Shown one piece after another: positions 1 to 7,040 of a DNA stretch of 23,147 nucleotides. The notes beneath the pieces are model-generated. The model made no database searches. It saw only the letters and a program-made list of their open reading frames with translations, and was not told the origin of the DNA. The translations under genes were made by a program, and so were the position numbers. The stretch is from an uncultured Chryseobacterium sp. (lineage in GTDB: Bacteria > Bacteroidota > Bacteroidia > Flavobacteriales > Weeksellaceae): assembly GCF_936933875.1 (NCBI RefSeq), contig NZ_CAKZIK010000044.1, positions 1-23,147 on the forward strand. The letters run 5' to 3'. Within the stretch, counting starts at the first letter, position 1, and every line of letters begins with the position of its first letter.

Positions 1-170
1 CGCATCAGGCGATTGACGGTGTTGGAAACAATCCGCGCCACGATCAAACCGACAATAATAATCGCGATAGCCGCGACAATGTTGACGGCATAGCTCAGCA
101 GTAACGCCTGATTGCGCACCAGCCATGAACCGGCGTTATTTATGCTATCGACAACGTTCAAATCTTCCAT
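1..170 (-). CDS. mscS: Small-conductance mechanosensitive channel MscS, N-terminal part (cut by window edge)
   Basis: Reverse-strand translation from the ATG at 170-168 gives 56 residues starting MEDLNVVDSINNAGSWLV, followed by the hydrophobic first transmembrane helix (about residues 25-47, LLLSYAVNIVAAIAIIIVGL) and ending near VNRLMR at the window edge. This is the N-terminus of the enterobacterial inner-membrane channel MscS (YggB), which opens on membrane tension during hypo-osmotic shock. It differs from my recollection of the E. coli K-12 protein at several positions (NN for NG, R for A after WLV, V/I swaps), so the donor is probably another enterobacterium. It lies downstream of fbaA on the same strand, the normal enteric order. 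The other ~230 residues lie outside the window. Confidence 0.93.
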   Translation of the reverse strand, partial: MEDLNVVDSINNAGSWLVRNQALLLSYAVNIVAAIAIIIVGLIVARIVSNTVNRLM

Positions 171-174
171 TCAA

Positions 175-182
175 CTTTCCTT
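175..182 (-). promoter_or_regulatory. Shine-Dalgarno of mscS
   Basis: The minus strand reads AAGGAAAG a few bases before the mscS ATG. This purine-rich ribosome binding site is typical of gammaproteobacteria. None of the flavobacterial genes in the rest of the window has a comparable site, which supports a foreign origin for this end of the window. Confidence 0.75.
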
Positions 183-306
183 ATGGATACCCGGACGGGG
201 AAAAAATAACCAAACCTGATAATTACAAACAGGTTAAGGGTAAACAATAAGAGTGCGTTTTGCCAAATTGATCACATTTATTTAGCAACATTTCATGTTG
301 TTCAGA

Positions 307-336
307 TAATAAAAAAGCCCGCATTTCTGCGGGCTT
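307..336 (-). terminator. Rho-independent terminator of fbaA (enteric side)
   Basis: Perfect 8-bp stem AAGCCCGC/GCGGGCTT around a 6-base loop (315-322 and 329-336). On the minus strand it is followed by a run of T, just after the fbaA stop at 359. It ends fbaA transcription before mscS. The GC-rich stem is of enteric type. Confidence 0.88.
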
Positions 337-358
337 CCGGGTAAGCAACAAACCTTTC

Positions 359-1426
359 TTACAGAACGTCGATCGCGTTCAGCTCTTTAAATGCCTGCTC
401 CAGACGAGTCACCATGGACGTCTGTGCAGCGCGCAGCCATACGCGCGGATCGTAGTATTTCTTGTTCGGCTGGTCTTCGCCTTTCGGGTTGCCCAGCTGG
501 CCCTGCAGGTAAGCTTCGTTAGTTTTGTAGTACTGCAGGATACCGTCCCAGGTTGCCCATTGGGTATCGGTATCGATATTCATTTTGATTACGCCGTAGC
601 TGACGGAATCTTTGATTTCCTGAGCGGAAGAACCGGAACCACCGTGGAATACGAAATTGATCGGCTTCTCGCCAGTTCCGAATTTTTCCTGAACGTATTT
701 CTGGGAATTATCCAAAATTTTAGGAGTAAGAACCACGTTTCCTGGCTTGTAAACACCGTGTACATTTCCGAAAGCAGCAGCAATCGTAAAGTTTGGAGAA
801 ATTGCTTTCAATCTTTCGTAAGCGTAAGCAACTTCATCCGGTTGAGTATATAGTTTTGAAGAATCAACATCAGAATTGTCAACACCATCTTCTTCACCTC
901 CGGTTACACCCAATTCAATTTCCAAAGTCATTCCCATTTTTGCCATTCTTTCGAAATATTTTGCGGAAATGTCCATGTTTTCTACCAAAGGTTCTTCAGA
1001 AAGGTCAAGCATGTGCGAAGAATAAAGAGATTTTCCTGTTTGCTTGAAGTGTTCTTCGTTCGCATCCATCAAACCGTCAATCCAAGGTAATAATTTTTTT
1101 GCGCAGTGATCTGTATGAAGAATTACCGTAGCTCCATAAGCTTCAGCGAGGGTATGAATATGTTTTGCACCTGCAACTCCTCCTAAGATGGAAGCTTTCT
1201 GTCCGTCATTGCTTAATCCTTTACCTGCATTGAAAGCAGCTCCACCATTCGAAAACTGAATGATTACGGGAGAGTTCAGTTTAACAGCAGTTTCCATTAC
1301 AGCATTTACCGTGCTCGAACCAATTACGTTTACCGCAGGAAGCGCGAAATTGTTTTCTTTTGCATAATCGAAAATGTCTGTAACCATTTGTCCTGTGGCA
1401 ACTCCTGCCGGAAACATTCTGCTCAT
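359..1426 (-). CDS. fbaA: Class II fructose-bisphosphate aldolase, chimeric (flavobacterial N-part, enteric C-part)
   Basis: The 355-residue class II (zinc) aldolase cleaves fructose-1,6-bisphosphate to dihydroxyacetone phosphate and glyceraldehyde-3-phosphate in glycolysis. Landmarks are complete: HTDHC (104-108, catalytic Asp106 and zinc ligand His107), TLEIELG (about 167-173), FGNVHGVYKPGN (219-230, zinc His223), FVFHGGSGS (258-266, zinc His261) and NIDTDTQ (283-289, phosphate binding). Residues 1 to about 245 use flavobacterial A/T-ending codons. From about residue 266 on, SAQEIKDSVSYGV to ELNAIDVL is almost enteric FbaA, with enteric codons and an enteric terminator and neighbour. The switch falls in the most conserved block, so the frame survives. 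As assembled the protein should fold, but it is a hybrid and may be an assembly artefact. A full-length flavobacterial fba would be expected in the true genome. Confidence 0.9.
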   Translation of the reverse strand: MSRMFPAGVATGQMVTDIFDYAKENNFALPAVNVIGSSTVNAVMETAVKLNSPVIIQFSNGGAAFNAGKGLSNDGQKASILGGVAGAKHIHTLAEAYGATVILHTDHCAKKLLPWIDGLMDANEEHFKQTGKSLYSSHMLDLSEEPLVENMDISAKYFERMAKMGMTLEIELGVTGGEEDGVDNSDVDSSKLYTQPDEVAYAYERLKAISPNFTIAAAFGNVHGVYKPGNVVLTPKILDNSQKYVQEKFGTGEKPINFVFHGGSGSSAQEIKDSVSYGVIKMNIDTDTQWATWDGILQYYKTNEAYLQGQLGNPKGEDQPNKKYYDPRVWLRAAQTSMVTRLEQAFKELNAIDVL

Positions 1427-1468
1427 AATTTTTTTTTTTTAGATTTTTATTGTGTCGATTTTATCTTG

Positions 1469-1476
1469 TAAAGGTA
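1469..1476 (-). promoter_or_regulatory. Possible -7 box of fbaA
   Basis: The minus strand reads TACCTTTA, one base off the Bacteroidetes -7 consensus TAnnTTTG, about 42 bases before the fbaA start and in the spacer after nadK. No TTG is seen at -33. It suggests that fbaA has its own promoter rather than depending on the nadK transcript. Confidence 0.35.
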
Positions 1477-1496
1477 AGGTTTTTATGCGAAAAATA

Positions 1497-2366
1497 TTAA
1501 TTTCTTTTGTCTTTTCCCCAAAGCAGTTTTTGTCGTATAGTCTCGTAAAAACTAAGATTATTGGGCTGAATGAGAGAGATTTGGAAGTAGGCTTTTCTCA
1601 CAATAATTTCCACGTTCGTATCAATATGCGTTAATCTGGAATCCAGCGAAAGTGTATATTGCGGAACTCTGCTTTCCACTTTCAGACGAATTTCTACATC
1701 ATCTTTTACAATAAGTGGTCTTACATTCAGATTGTGTGGTGCAATTGGAGTGATGACAAAATTTTCGTTGTCGGGCGTAATAATAGGACCTCCACAGCTT
1801 AAAGAGTAGGCTGTAGAACCGGTTGGAGTGGAAATAATAACACCGTCTCCCCAAAAAACATTCAAAAATTCACCGTTCAGATAAGAATCAATCGTAATCA
1901 TGGAAGTCGTTTCTTTTCTGGAAATCGTAATATCGTTTAACGCATACGGGAAAAACATTCCGGTTTTTGGTGAAATAATTTCTATTACAGACCTTTTGCT
2001 GATTTCTACATCACCATTCAGAATTTCATCCAGCTCATTGAAAACTTCTTCTTTCGTGAAACTTGCTAAAAATCCTAATCTTCCGGTATTCACCCCAACA
2101 ATCGGGATTTCCAAATCTTGAACAAAAATTAATGAGTTGACAATCGTTCCGTCACCACCAAAAGTGAAAAACAGTTTTACACCTTTATCGCGAAGTTCCT
2201 GTTTGCTCGAAAAAGTTTCAAAATCTTTGGAAAACTGCATCGCTTGTGCCATTCCCGAGAAAAGTACAGCCGAAACACCCCTTTTATCCAGCTCCGAAAT
2301 AAATTTGCTCAGATACAGAAACGTATCGAGGTCGTTCTTTTGGGTATAAATTGCAGCCTTCATCAT
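1497..2366 (-). CDS. nadK: NAD kinase
   Basis: Cytosolic enzyme phosphorylating NAD+ to NADP+ (ATP- or polyphosphate-dependent), the only route to NADP in most bacteria. The 289 residues show the family signatures in order: GGDGT at 70-74 (phosphate-donor motif), NTGRLGF (92-98), ALND (141-144), GDG (172-174) and TPTGSTAYSLSCGGP (179-193). The length is usual. The ATG at 2366 overlaps the TAA stop of the upstream CBS gene (TAATG), so the two are almost certainly cotranscribed and translationally coupled. A second ATG follows immediately (protein begins MMK), so the start is uncertain by one codon. The gene is followed by fbaA after 70 bases. No internal damage is visible. Confidence 0.95.
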   Translation of the reverse strand: MMKAAIYTQKNDLDTFLYLSKFISELDKRGVSAVLFSGMAQAMQFSKDFETFSSKQELRDKGVKLFFTFGGDGTIVNSLIFVQDLEIPIVGVNTGRLGFLASFTKEEVFNELDEILNGDVEISKRSVIEIISPKTGMFFPYALNDITISRKETTSMITIDSYLNGEFLNVFWGDGVIISTPTGSTAYSLSCGGPIITPDNENFVITPIAPHNLNVRPLIVKDDVEIRLKVESRVPQYTLSLDSRLTHIDTNVEIIVRKAYFQISLIQPNNLSFYETIRQKLLWGKDKRN

Positions 2367-3019
2367 TAGAACTCAAGGTATTTTTGGAAAAATCCGAAAC
2401 GGTCTTTCAGTAAATCTTCTTTTTCGTCATCGTAATGTTTGTGGACAACGTTGTAGCCATATCTTTCGAAAGTTTCATCAATGGAACTCAGGTTTTCACT
2501 GCTGATTTTCATGGTGATGTGGATATTATCTTCGTTTACGGCACTAATGTAAATTCCGTACATTTTTGCATTATTGGTTTCTACAATCTTTGCAATTTCA
2601 GTGAAGGAGTAATGCTTGGTGCTTGTCTGTATCGTTAAAATCGCTCCATTCTCGGAGAACAAAGGGTATTTCGAAAACTCACTGAAGATATCATCACACG
2701 AAATATAGCCCAAATATTTTTCTGTTTTTCCGATAACGGGAACCACGTTTGCATTGAAAATATGGAACAGTTTTACGGTATCTAAAACGTTTCCGTCTTC
2801 CAGAATTGCAAATTTCTCATAGTGTATCTCAAGCGAACCAAGCGTTCCTTCCGGACTTTCCTCCAGAAAACTCTGACTCAGCGCGCCAACATAAACGCCT
2901 TTCTTCTTGATAAATATATGTGAATATCCAAATTCCTTCGCGATGTCAGAAGCCTCTTCAATAGAATCCATATGGTTGAATGCGGGATAATCTTTGGAAA
3001 TATAATCTCTGATAAACAT
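2366..3019 (-). CDS. CBS-domain protein coupled to NAD kinase
   Basis: 217 residues without signal peptide or membrane segments. The N-terminal ~120 residues look like a pair of CBS motifs: first copy about 1-60 (MFIRDYISKDYPAFNHMDSI, then SHIFIKKKGVYVGALSQ), second about 65-120 (ILEDGNVLDTVKLFHIFNANVVPVIGKTEKYLGYIS). CBS pairs (Bateman modules) often bind adenine nucleotides. The C-terminal half (about 125-200, including ILTIQTSTKHYSF and IHITMKI) resembles an ACT-like regulatory fold, but I infer this from pattern only. No catalytic domain is present. The one-base overlap with nadK suggests a linked role, perhaps sensing adenine nucleotides or regulating NADP supply; that role is inference. 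Confidence 0.75.
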   Translation of the reverse strand: MFIRDYISKDYPAFNHMDSIEEASDIAKEFGYSHIFIKKKGVYVGALSQSFLEESPEGTLGSLEIHYEKFAILEDGNVLDTVKLFHIFNANVVPVIGKTEKYLGYISCDDIFSEFSKYPLFSENGAILTIQTSTKHYSFTEIAKIVETNNAKMYGIYISAVNEDNIHITMKISSENLSSIDETFERYGYNVVHKHYDDEKEDLLKDRFGFFQKYLEF

Positions 3020-3054
3020 TACGCTAATTTAGGAAATTATATAGGAATGAAAAA

Positions 3055-3083
3055 AAAATCTAACTTTTTAAAAGTTTTTTCAA
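3055..3083 (-). promoter_or_regulatory. Possible promoter of the CBS-nadK unit
   Basis: The minus strand has TTG (3083-3081), 18 bases of spacer, then TAGATTTT (3062-3055), seven of eight positions of the Bacteroidetes TAnnTTTG -7 box. It lies about 36 bases before the CBS gene start. Only a pattern match. Confidence 0.4.
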
Positions 3084-3090
3084 AAAACAC

Positions 3091-3122
3091 TTGCGTAATA
3101 TAAATCCCTTTATGTATCTTTG
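3091..3122 (+). promoter_or_regulatory. Strong Bacteroidetes-type promoter
   Basis: TTG at 3091-3093, a 21-base spacer and a perfect TATCTTTG (3115-3122) match the Bacteroidetes sigma-A promoter (TTG, 17-23 bases, TAnnTTTG). Initiation would fall near 3128-3132. The next start codon downstream is at 3213, and an intrinsic terminator lies between, so this promoter seems to serve a short non-coding transcript or an attenuated leader. Confidence 0.6.
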
Positions 3123-3128
3123 ACGCCT

Positions 3129-3194
3129 TTCATTTTTACTTTTTATTAGATTTATTTCAAACTGCACTGTCCCCGAGGATTTTGCAGTTTTTTT
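3129..3194 (+). ncRNA. Candidate small RNA or attenuator leader
   Basis: A region of about 65 bases lies between a good promoter (3091-3122) and an intrinsic terminator (3159-3194). It has no plausible reading frame. Its 5' half is U-rich and single-stranded-looking, and its 3' half is the terminator hairpin with a C/G-rich loop (TCCCCGAGGA). I do not recognise an Rfam family. It may be an independent sRNA, or a leader that attenuates the 2H phosphoesterase gene starting 18 bases later. RNA-seq would separate the two. Confidence 0.4.
3159..3194 (+). terminator. Intrinsic terminator upstream of the 2H gene
   Basis: Perfect 8-bp stem AAACTGCA/TGCAGTTT (3159-3166, 3183-3190) with a 16-base loop, followed by T-rich sequence. 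It lies directly before the 2H gene rather than after a gene, which is unusual. Confidence 0.65.
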
Positions 3195-3200
3195 ATTTTG

Positions 3201-3208
3201 TATCTTTA
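3201..3208 (+). promoter_or_regulatory. Possible -7 box of the 2H phosphoesterase gene
   Basis: TATCTTTA, one base off TAnnTTTG, lies 5 bases before the ATG at 3213, with TTTG 16 bases upstream (3181-3184). If used, initiation would be at or next to the start codon, giving a nearly leaderless mRNA. Confidence 0.35.
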
Positions 3209-3212
3209 CAGT

Positions 3213-3734
3213 ATGGCGCTGTATTTTGTTGCAATAGTTCCCGATTCCGCTGTGGAAAGTGAAGTGCGAAGTTTTCAGAAAGATTTCAAAAGAAGATTTT
3301 CTGCAGAAAAAGCACTCAAAAATTTTCCGCATATCACTATTATTACACCTTTTCATTTTAATGAAACCAACGAAAGTGAAGTCGTAGGAAATTTTCTGAA
3401 AATGAACTTGTCTGAAAAGCCTTTCGAAGTGGTATTGGATGGTTTCGATTGTTTTGCAAATCCGCATCATCCGGTAATTTTCATCAAACCCATTTCCGAA
3501 AATCTTCCGAAACTTTATAAGGAAGTTCAAAAACAAATGCCTTTCATTTATCTTGAAAATTTCAACCCGCACCTTACTGTTGCATACCGCGATTTAACGC
3601 AGCAAAATTTTGATGACGCTTGGACTGAATATGCTGAAAAGGAATTCAAAGCAAAATTTAATGTTGATAAAATCTCGCTCTACAAACATTTCGACGCAAA
3701 ATGGAACGAAATTGCCTCGAAAAAACTACTTTAA
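3213..3734 (+). CDS. 2'-5' RNA ligase / 2H phosphoesterase family protein
   Basis: 173 residues from the ATG at 3213. An in-frame TTG at 3198 would add five residues, but MALYFVAIVPD is the typical start of the fold. The two signature motifs of the 2H superfamily are present with the usual spacing: H40-I-T-I and H120-L-T-V. These histidines catalyse cyclic-phosphate hydrolysis or reversible 2'-5' ligation in RNA substrates (LigT/ThpR, CPDase). The protein is soluble, and the true substrate in Bacteroidetes is unknown. The gene is preceded by an unusual promoter and terminator pair. Its last 9 bases overlap, tail to tail, the 3' end of an RNA methyltransferase gene, so the two mRNAs would be complementary there. 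Confidence 0.85.
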   Translation: MALYFVAIVPDSAVESEVRSFQKDFKRRFSAEKALKNFPHITIITPFHFNETNESEVVGNFLKMNLSEKPFEVVLDGFDCFANPHHPVIFIKPISENLPKLYKEVQKQMPFIYLENFNPHLTVAYRDLTQQNFDDAWTEYAEKEFKAKFNVDKISLYKHFDAKWNEIASKKLL

Positions 3735-4262
3735 ATTTTTAAAAAATTCCCACATCACAATTCCCCCACAAACTGAAACGTTGAGCGAATGTTTAGTTCC
3801 CAATTGCGGAATTTCAAGAAAACCGTCGCAATGCGGTAAAATTTCATCAGAAATACCATCCACTTCGTTTCCGAGAACCAAAGCATATTTTTTAGAAGAA
3901 TCAATATCGAAGTCTGTAATCAATTCAGAATCAGAAGTTTGTTCGATTCCTACAACTTCGTATTTTAACGTTTTTAAATCCAAAACTGCTTCAGTTACGG
4001 ATTCATAATATTGCCAATCCACACTTTCTGTAGCGCCCAAAGCAGCTTTATGAATTTCGCGGTGAGGAGGTTGCGGAGTAATCCCACACAGAATAATTTT
4101 CTCCACCAAAAAAGCATCCGCCGTTCTGAAAACCGCCCCAACATTGTGCATACTTCTCACATTATCCAAAACCACCACTAAAGGAATTTTTTTCGTTTCC
4201 TTAAAGGTTTCCACATCGATTCGGTTCAGTTCTTCGAGTTTGAGTTTTTTCGTAGATGACAT
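3726..4262 (-). CDS. TrmH/SpoU-family RNA 2'-O-methyltransferase
   Basis: SpoU (SPOUT) methyltransferase that would transfer a methyl group from S-adenosylmethionine to a ribose 2'-OH of tRNA or rRNA. The start is taken at 4262 (MSSTKKLKLEEL, 178 residues). A longer frame to 4346 adds 28 residues that do not resemble the family and run into a repeat. The three SPOUT motifs are present: LDNVRSMHNVGAVFRTADAF (32-51), LVLGNEVDGIS (128-138) and IPQLGTKHSLNVSVCGGIVM (151-170), the knot that binds SAM. No extra RNA-binding domain is present, so it is closer to TrmL/TrmH-type tRNA enzymes than to RlmB. The exact target cannot be read from sequence. It overlaps the convergent 2H gene by 9 bases. Confidence 0.9.
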   Translation of the reverse strand: MSSTKKLKLEELNRIDVETFKETKKIPLVVVLDNVRSMHNVGAVFRTADAFLVEKIILCGITPQPPHREIHKAALGATESVDWQYYESVTEAVLDLKTLKYEVVGIEQTSDSELITDFDIDSSKKYALVLGNEVDGISDEILPHCDGFLEIPQLGTKHSLNVSVCGGIVMWEFFKNLK

Positions 4263-4290
4263 TTTCGTATTTTTGACAAAATTAATCTTA

Positions 4291-4438
4291 AACCACAAAA
4301 GACACAAAAGAATTCCTTTGTGATGAAGATATTCAAAAGAAAACATCAGTTTGAGAATCTTTGATTTTTACTTTTGTTAGCTTTCATTAAGTTTATTTAA
4401 ACTTTCAAGAAATCAAGCCTTTTGTGTCTTTTGTGGTT
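4291..4438. repeat. 148-bp element with 20-bp perfect terminal inverted repeats
   Basis: The left arm 4291-4310 (AACCACAAAAGACACAAAAG) and the right arm 4419-4438 are exact inverse copies, 20 of 20. The 108-base interior has no ORF or transposase. It fills the space between the divergent RNA methyltransferase gene and mutS, and probably carries mutS promoter sequence. Similar AACCACAAAGGCACAAAGG-type sequences are, in my memory, common between genes of Chryseobacterium and Flavobacterium. A MITE-like or REP-like origin is inferred. Confidence 0.75.
4351..4376 (+). promoter_or_regulatory. Possible mutS promoter
   Basis: TTG at 4351-4353 and TACTTTTG at 4369-4376 fit the Bacteroidetes -33 and -7 boxes, but the 15-base spacer is shorter than usual. 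It lies inside the inverted-repeat element, about 75 bases before the mutS ATG, so a mobile repeat may supply the promoter. Confidence 0.35.
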
Positions 4439-4449
4439 CATTTATTCTC

Positions 4450-7035
4450 ATGGCTAAAGAAAAGAAAGAAACTCCGTTAATGGCGCAATACAACAGCATC
4501 AAGGCGAAATATCCCGATGCGCTTTTGTTGTTTCGTGTGGGAGATTTCTATGAAACTTTTGGTCAGGATGCCATCAAAACGTCTCAAATTCTTGGGATTG
4601 TTCTTACCAAAAGAGCCAATGGAGAAGGTCATATCGAATTGGCCGGATTTCCGCATCATTCTGTAGATTCATATTTGCCGAAATTGGTGAGAGCTGGACT
4701 TCGCGTCGCGATTTGCGACCAGTTGGAAGACCCAAAATCTGTCAAAGGAATTGTGAAACGCGGTGTTACAGAATTGGTTACACCCGGAGTTACTTTTAAT
4801 GAGCAGGTGCTTAATTCCAAGAAAAATAATTTCCTGCTATCCATTCATAAAGAGAAAGAAAAGTACGGAATTGCTTTGGTGGACGTTTCTACGGGTGAAT
4901 TTTTGATTTCTGAAGGAACTTTGGAAAAGCTGTTGCACATTGTACATACTTTCGACCCAAGTGAAATTATTTTTCAGAGAAGTTCGCCGCTTCCGGAGCA
5001 AATTAAAAACCGAAACTGCTTCAGGTTGGAAGATTGGGCTTTTCAGTATAATTATGCATACGAAAAACTCACCAGTCATTTCAAAACCAATTCGTTAAAA
5101 GGTTTTGGAGCGGAAGATTTGACGTTGGCTGTTACGGCGGCCGGAGCAATTTTCGCTTACTTGGTGGAAGATACGCATCACGCTTTGCTTCAGCATATTA
5201 CAAAAATTCAGGTGATTCCGCAGGAAGATTATCTGATGATGGATAATTTTACGCTCCGAAATCTCGAAATTGTTTATCCAGGCAATCCACAGGGAAAATC
5301 TTTATTGGATATTATCGACAGAACTTCAACTCCAATGGGAGGAAGATTGCTGAGAAGAAGACTGATTTTACCTTTAAAATCCGTCACGGAAATTTCGAGA
5401 AGGCTAGATTTAATAGAATTTTTAAACAAAGAAGATTCTTTAAAATACGAAATCCTTCAGTTGCTGAAATCCATTTCGGATTTGGATCGATTGATTGGAA
5501 AATTGGCGGCCGAAAAAATTTCACCAAAAGAAATTGGATATCTTCGTCAGAGTTTAATTAATATTCAGAAAATCAAGGAATTGCTTCATCCGTTTGATGA
5601 GGTTTTGGCGTGGATTCAACCTTTGAACAATTTGGAAGAGCTCATTACTTATCTTCAAAATTATCTGAATGAAGAACTTCCCGTGAATATTTCCAAAGGA
5701 AATGTTATTAAAGCCGGAATTTCGGAAGAACTCGACCGTCTTCGAAATCTTCAGAACAAAGGAAAAAATTTCCTCGACGAAATGTGCGAAAGAGAAATCG
5801 AACGCACCGGAATTTCGAGCCTGAAAATTAATTTCAATAATGTTTTCGGATATTTTATTGAGGTTCGAAACACGCATAAAGATAAAGTTCCGATCGATTG
5901 GATTCGTAAACAAACTCTTGTAAACGCCGAACGTTACATCACGGAAGAACTCAAAGAATATGAAGACCAAATTCTTGGTGCCGAAGAAAAAATTTCTCAG
6001 ATTGAGTTTCAGCTCTACCGAAAAGTTTGTGAGAACGTGATGATTTACATCGACCAAATTCAGGAAAACTCCCGAATTATTGCCGAGATTGATTGTGGCG
6101 TTGGTTTAAGCGAACTCGCTGTTTCTGAGAGTTATACAAAGCCGGTTCTGAACGATAGCTTCGAAATTAATTTAACGGAAGCACGACATCCAATTATCGA
6201 AAACGCACTTCCATTAGGCGAAAAATATATCCCAAACGACATTTTTCTTGATCAAGATTCGCAGCAGATTATTATGGTAACCGGTCCAAACATGGCGGGA
6301 AAATCTGCGATTCTTCGTCAGACTGCCATTGTCTGTTTATTGGCGCAAATCGGAAGTTTTGTTCCAGCAAAACATGCAGAAATCGGAGTTTTGGATAAAA
6401 TTTTTACGAGAGTTGGTGCTTCCGATAATATTTCGGCGGGAGAATCTACTTTTATGGTAGAAATGAACGAAGCTGCAAATATTTTGAACAATATTTCCGA
6501 CCGGAGTTTGATTTTGTTAGATGAAATTGGTCGCGGAACTTCCACTTACGACGGGGTTTCTATCGCTTGGGCGATTGCGGAATATCTTCACCAACATCCA
6601 ACGCAAGCTAAAACTTTGTTCGCAACACATTACCACGAACTCAACGAAATGACGGTAAATTTTGAACGTATCAAAAATTTCCACGTGTCGATTCAGGAGA
6701 ATAAAGGCAATATTATTTTCCTCAGAAAGTTGGTTTCGGGAGGAAGCGAACACAGTTTCGGGATTCATGTGGCGAAATTGGCCGGAATGCCTTCAAAAGT
6801 GGTGAACCGTGCGAATGAAATTCTAAAAACTTTGGAAGAAAACCGTTCTCAAAGTGGTTCTTCAGAAAATATTAAACGTGTTACGGAAGAAAACCTGCAG
6901 CTCTCATTCTTTCAGTTAGACGACCCGGTTTTGGAAAATATCCGCGAAGAACTCACGAAAATCGACATCAATACTTTAACACCGATTGAAGCATTAATGA
7001 AGCTAAACGCGATTAAGAAGATGATTGGGAAATAA
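4450..7035 (+). CDS. mutS: DNA mismatch repair protein MutS
   Basis: 861 residues, close to the usual ~850. MutS dimers bind mismatches and small loops, then use ATP to form a sliding clamp that recruits MutL. Domains in order: mismatch-recognition domain with the wedge motif F33-Y34-E35, connector, lever/core helices (about 260-560), and the C-terminal ABC-type ATPase with Walker A in VTGPNMAGKSA (about 610-620) and signature/Walker B region ILLDEIGRGTSTYDG (about 689-703). The usual MSTYLRQ after Walker A reads SAILRQ, as in many Bacteroidetes MutS. The frame is intact with no deletion. It starts 12 bases after a long inverted-repeat element and is followed by a small membrane protein gene with a 23-base gap. 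Confidence 0.98.
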   Translation: MAKEKKETPLMAQYNSIKAKYPDALLLFRVGDFYETFGQDAIKTSQILGIVLTKRANGEGHIELAGFPHHSVDSYLPKLVRAGLRVAICDQLEDPKSVKGIVKRGVTELVTPGVTFNEQVLNSKKNNFLLSIHKEKEKYGIALVDVSTGEFLISEGTLEKLLHIVHTFDPSEIIFQRSSPLPEQIKNRNCFRLEDWAFQYNYAYEKLTSHFKTNSLKGFGAEDLTLAVTAAGAIFAYLVEDTHHALLQHITKIQVIPQEDYLMMDNFTLRNLEIVYPGNPQGKSLLDIIDRTSTPMGGRLLRRRLILPLKSVTEISRRLDLIEFLNKEDSLKYEILQLLKSISDLDRLIGKLAAEKISPKEIGYLRQSLINIQKIKELLHPFDEVLAWIQPLNNLEELITYLQNYLNEELPVNISKGNVIKAGISEELDRLRNLQNKGKNFLDEMCEREIERTGISSLKINFNNVFGYFIEVRNTHKDKVPIDWIRKQTLVNAERYITEELKEYEDQILGAEEKISQIEFQLYRKVCENVMIYIDQIQENSRIIAEIDCGVGLSELAVSESYTKPVLNDSFEINLTEARHPIIENALPLGEKYIPNDIFLDQDSQQIIMVTGPNMAGKSAILRQTAIVCLLAQIGSFVPAKHAEIGVLDKIFTRVGASDNISAGESTFMVEMNEAANILNNISDRSLILLDEIGRGTSTYDGVSIAWAIAEYLHQHPTQAKTLFATHYHELNEMTVNFERIKNFHVSIQENKGNIIFLRKLVSGGSEHSFGIHVAKLAGMPSKVVNRANEILKTLEENRSQSGSSENIKRVTEENLQLSFFQLDDPVLENIREELTKIDINTLTPIEALMKLNAIKKMIGK

Positions 7036-7040
7036 CTATA

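Larger units (their letters stand above)
1..645. other. Enterobacterales-derived segment joined to flavobacterial DNA
   Basis: This stretch differs from the rest of the window. Its codons end mainly in G or C, mscS has a canonical Shine-Dalgarno, and the intergenic space ends in a GC-rich enteric-style terminator. The order fbaA then mscS on one strand is the known Escherichia/Klebsiella arrangement. Protein segments match enteric MscS and the C-terminus of enteric FbaA closely but, from memory, not exactly the E. coli K-12 proteins, so a Klebsiella-, Enterobacter- or Serratia-like source is possible. The right edge is inferred: the switch to A/T-rich flavobacterial codons happens between about 617 and 694, around the conserved motif encoding FVFHGGSGS. 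Confidence 0.85.

Noticed and set aside
3060..3572. 170-residue minus-strand open frame opposite the 2H gene
   Set aside because: Composition is F/K/R-rich with no domain. It lies antisense to a gene with clear 2H motifs and crosses a promoter and a terminator.
4263..4346. 28-residue extension of the RNA methyltransferase
   Set aside because: It runs through the AACCACAAAAG repeat arm and has no family similarity.
4291..4438. A complete insertion sequence upstream of mutS
   Set aside because: No ORF fits between the inverted repeats and no target duplication is seen, so it is listed only as a repeat.
5554..6057. 167-residue minus-strand open frame inside mutS
   Set aside because: Antisense to the MutS lever region. 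Phe/Asn-rich composition is typical of a reverse-strand shadow.
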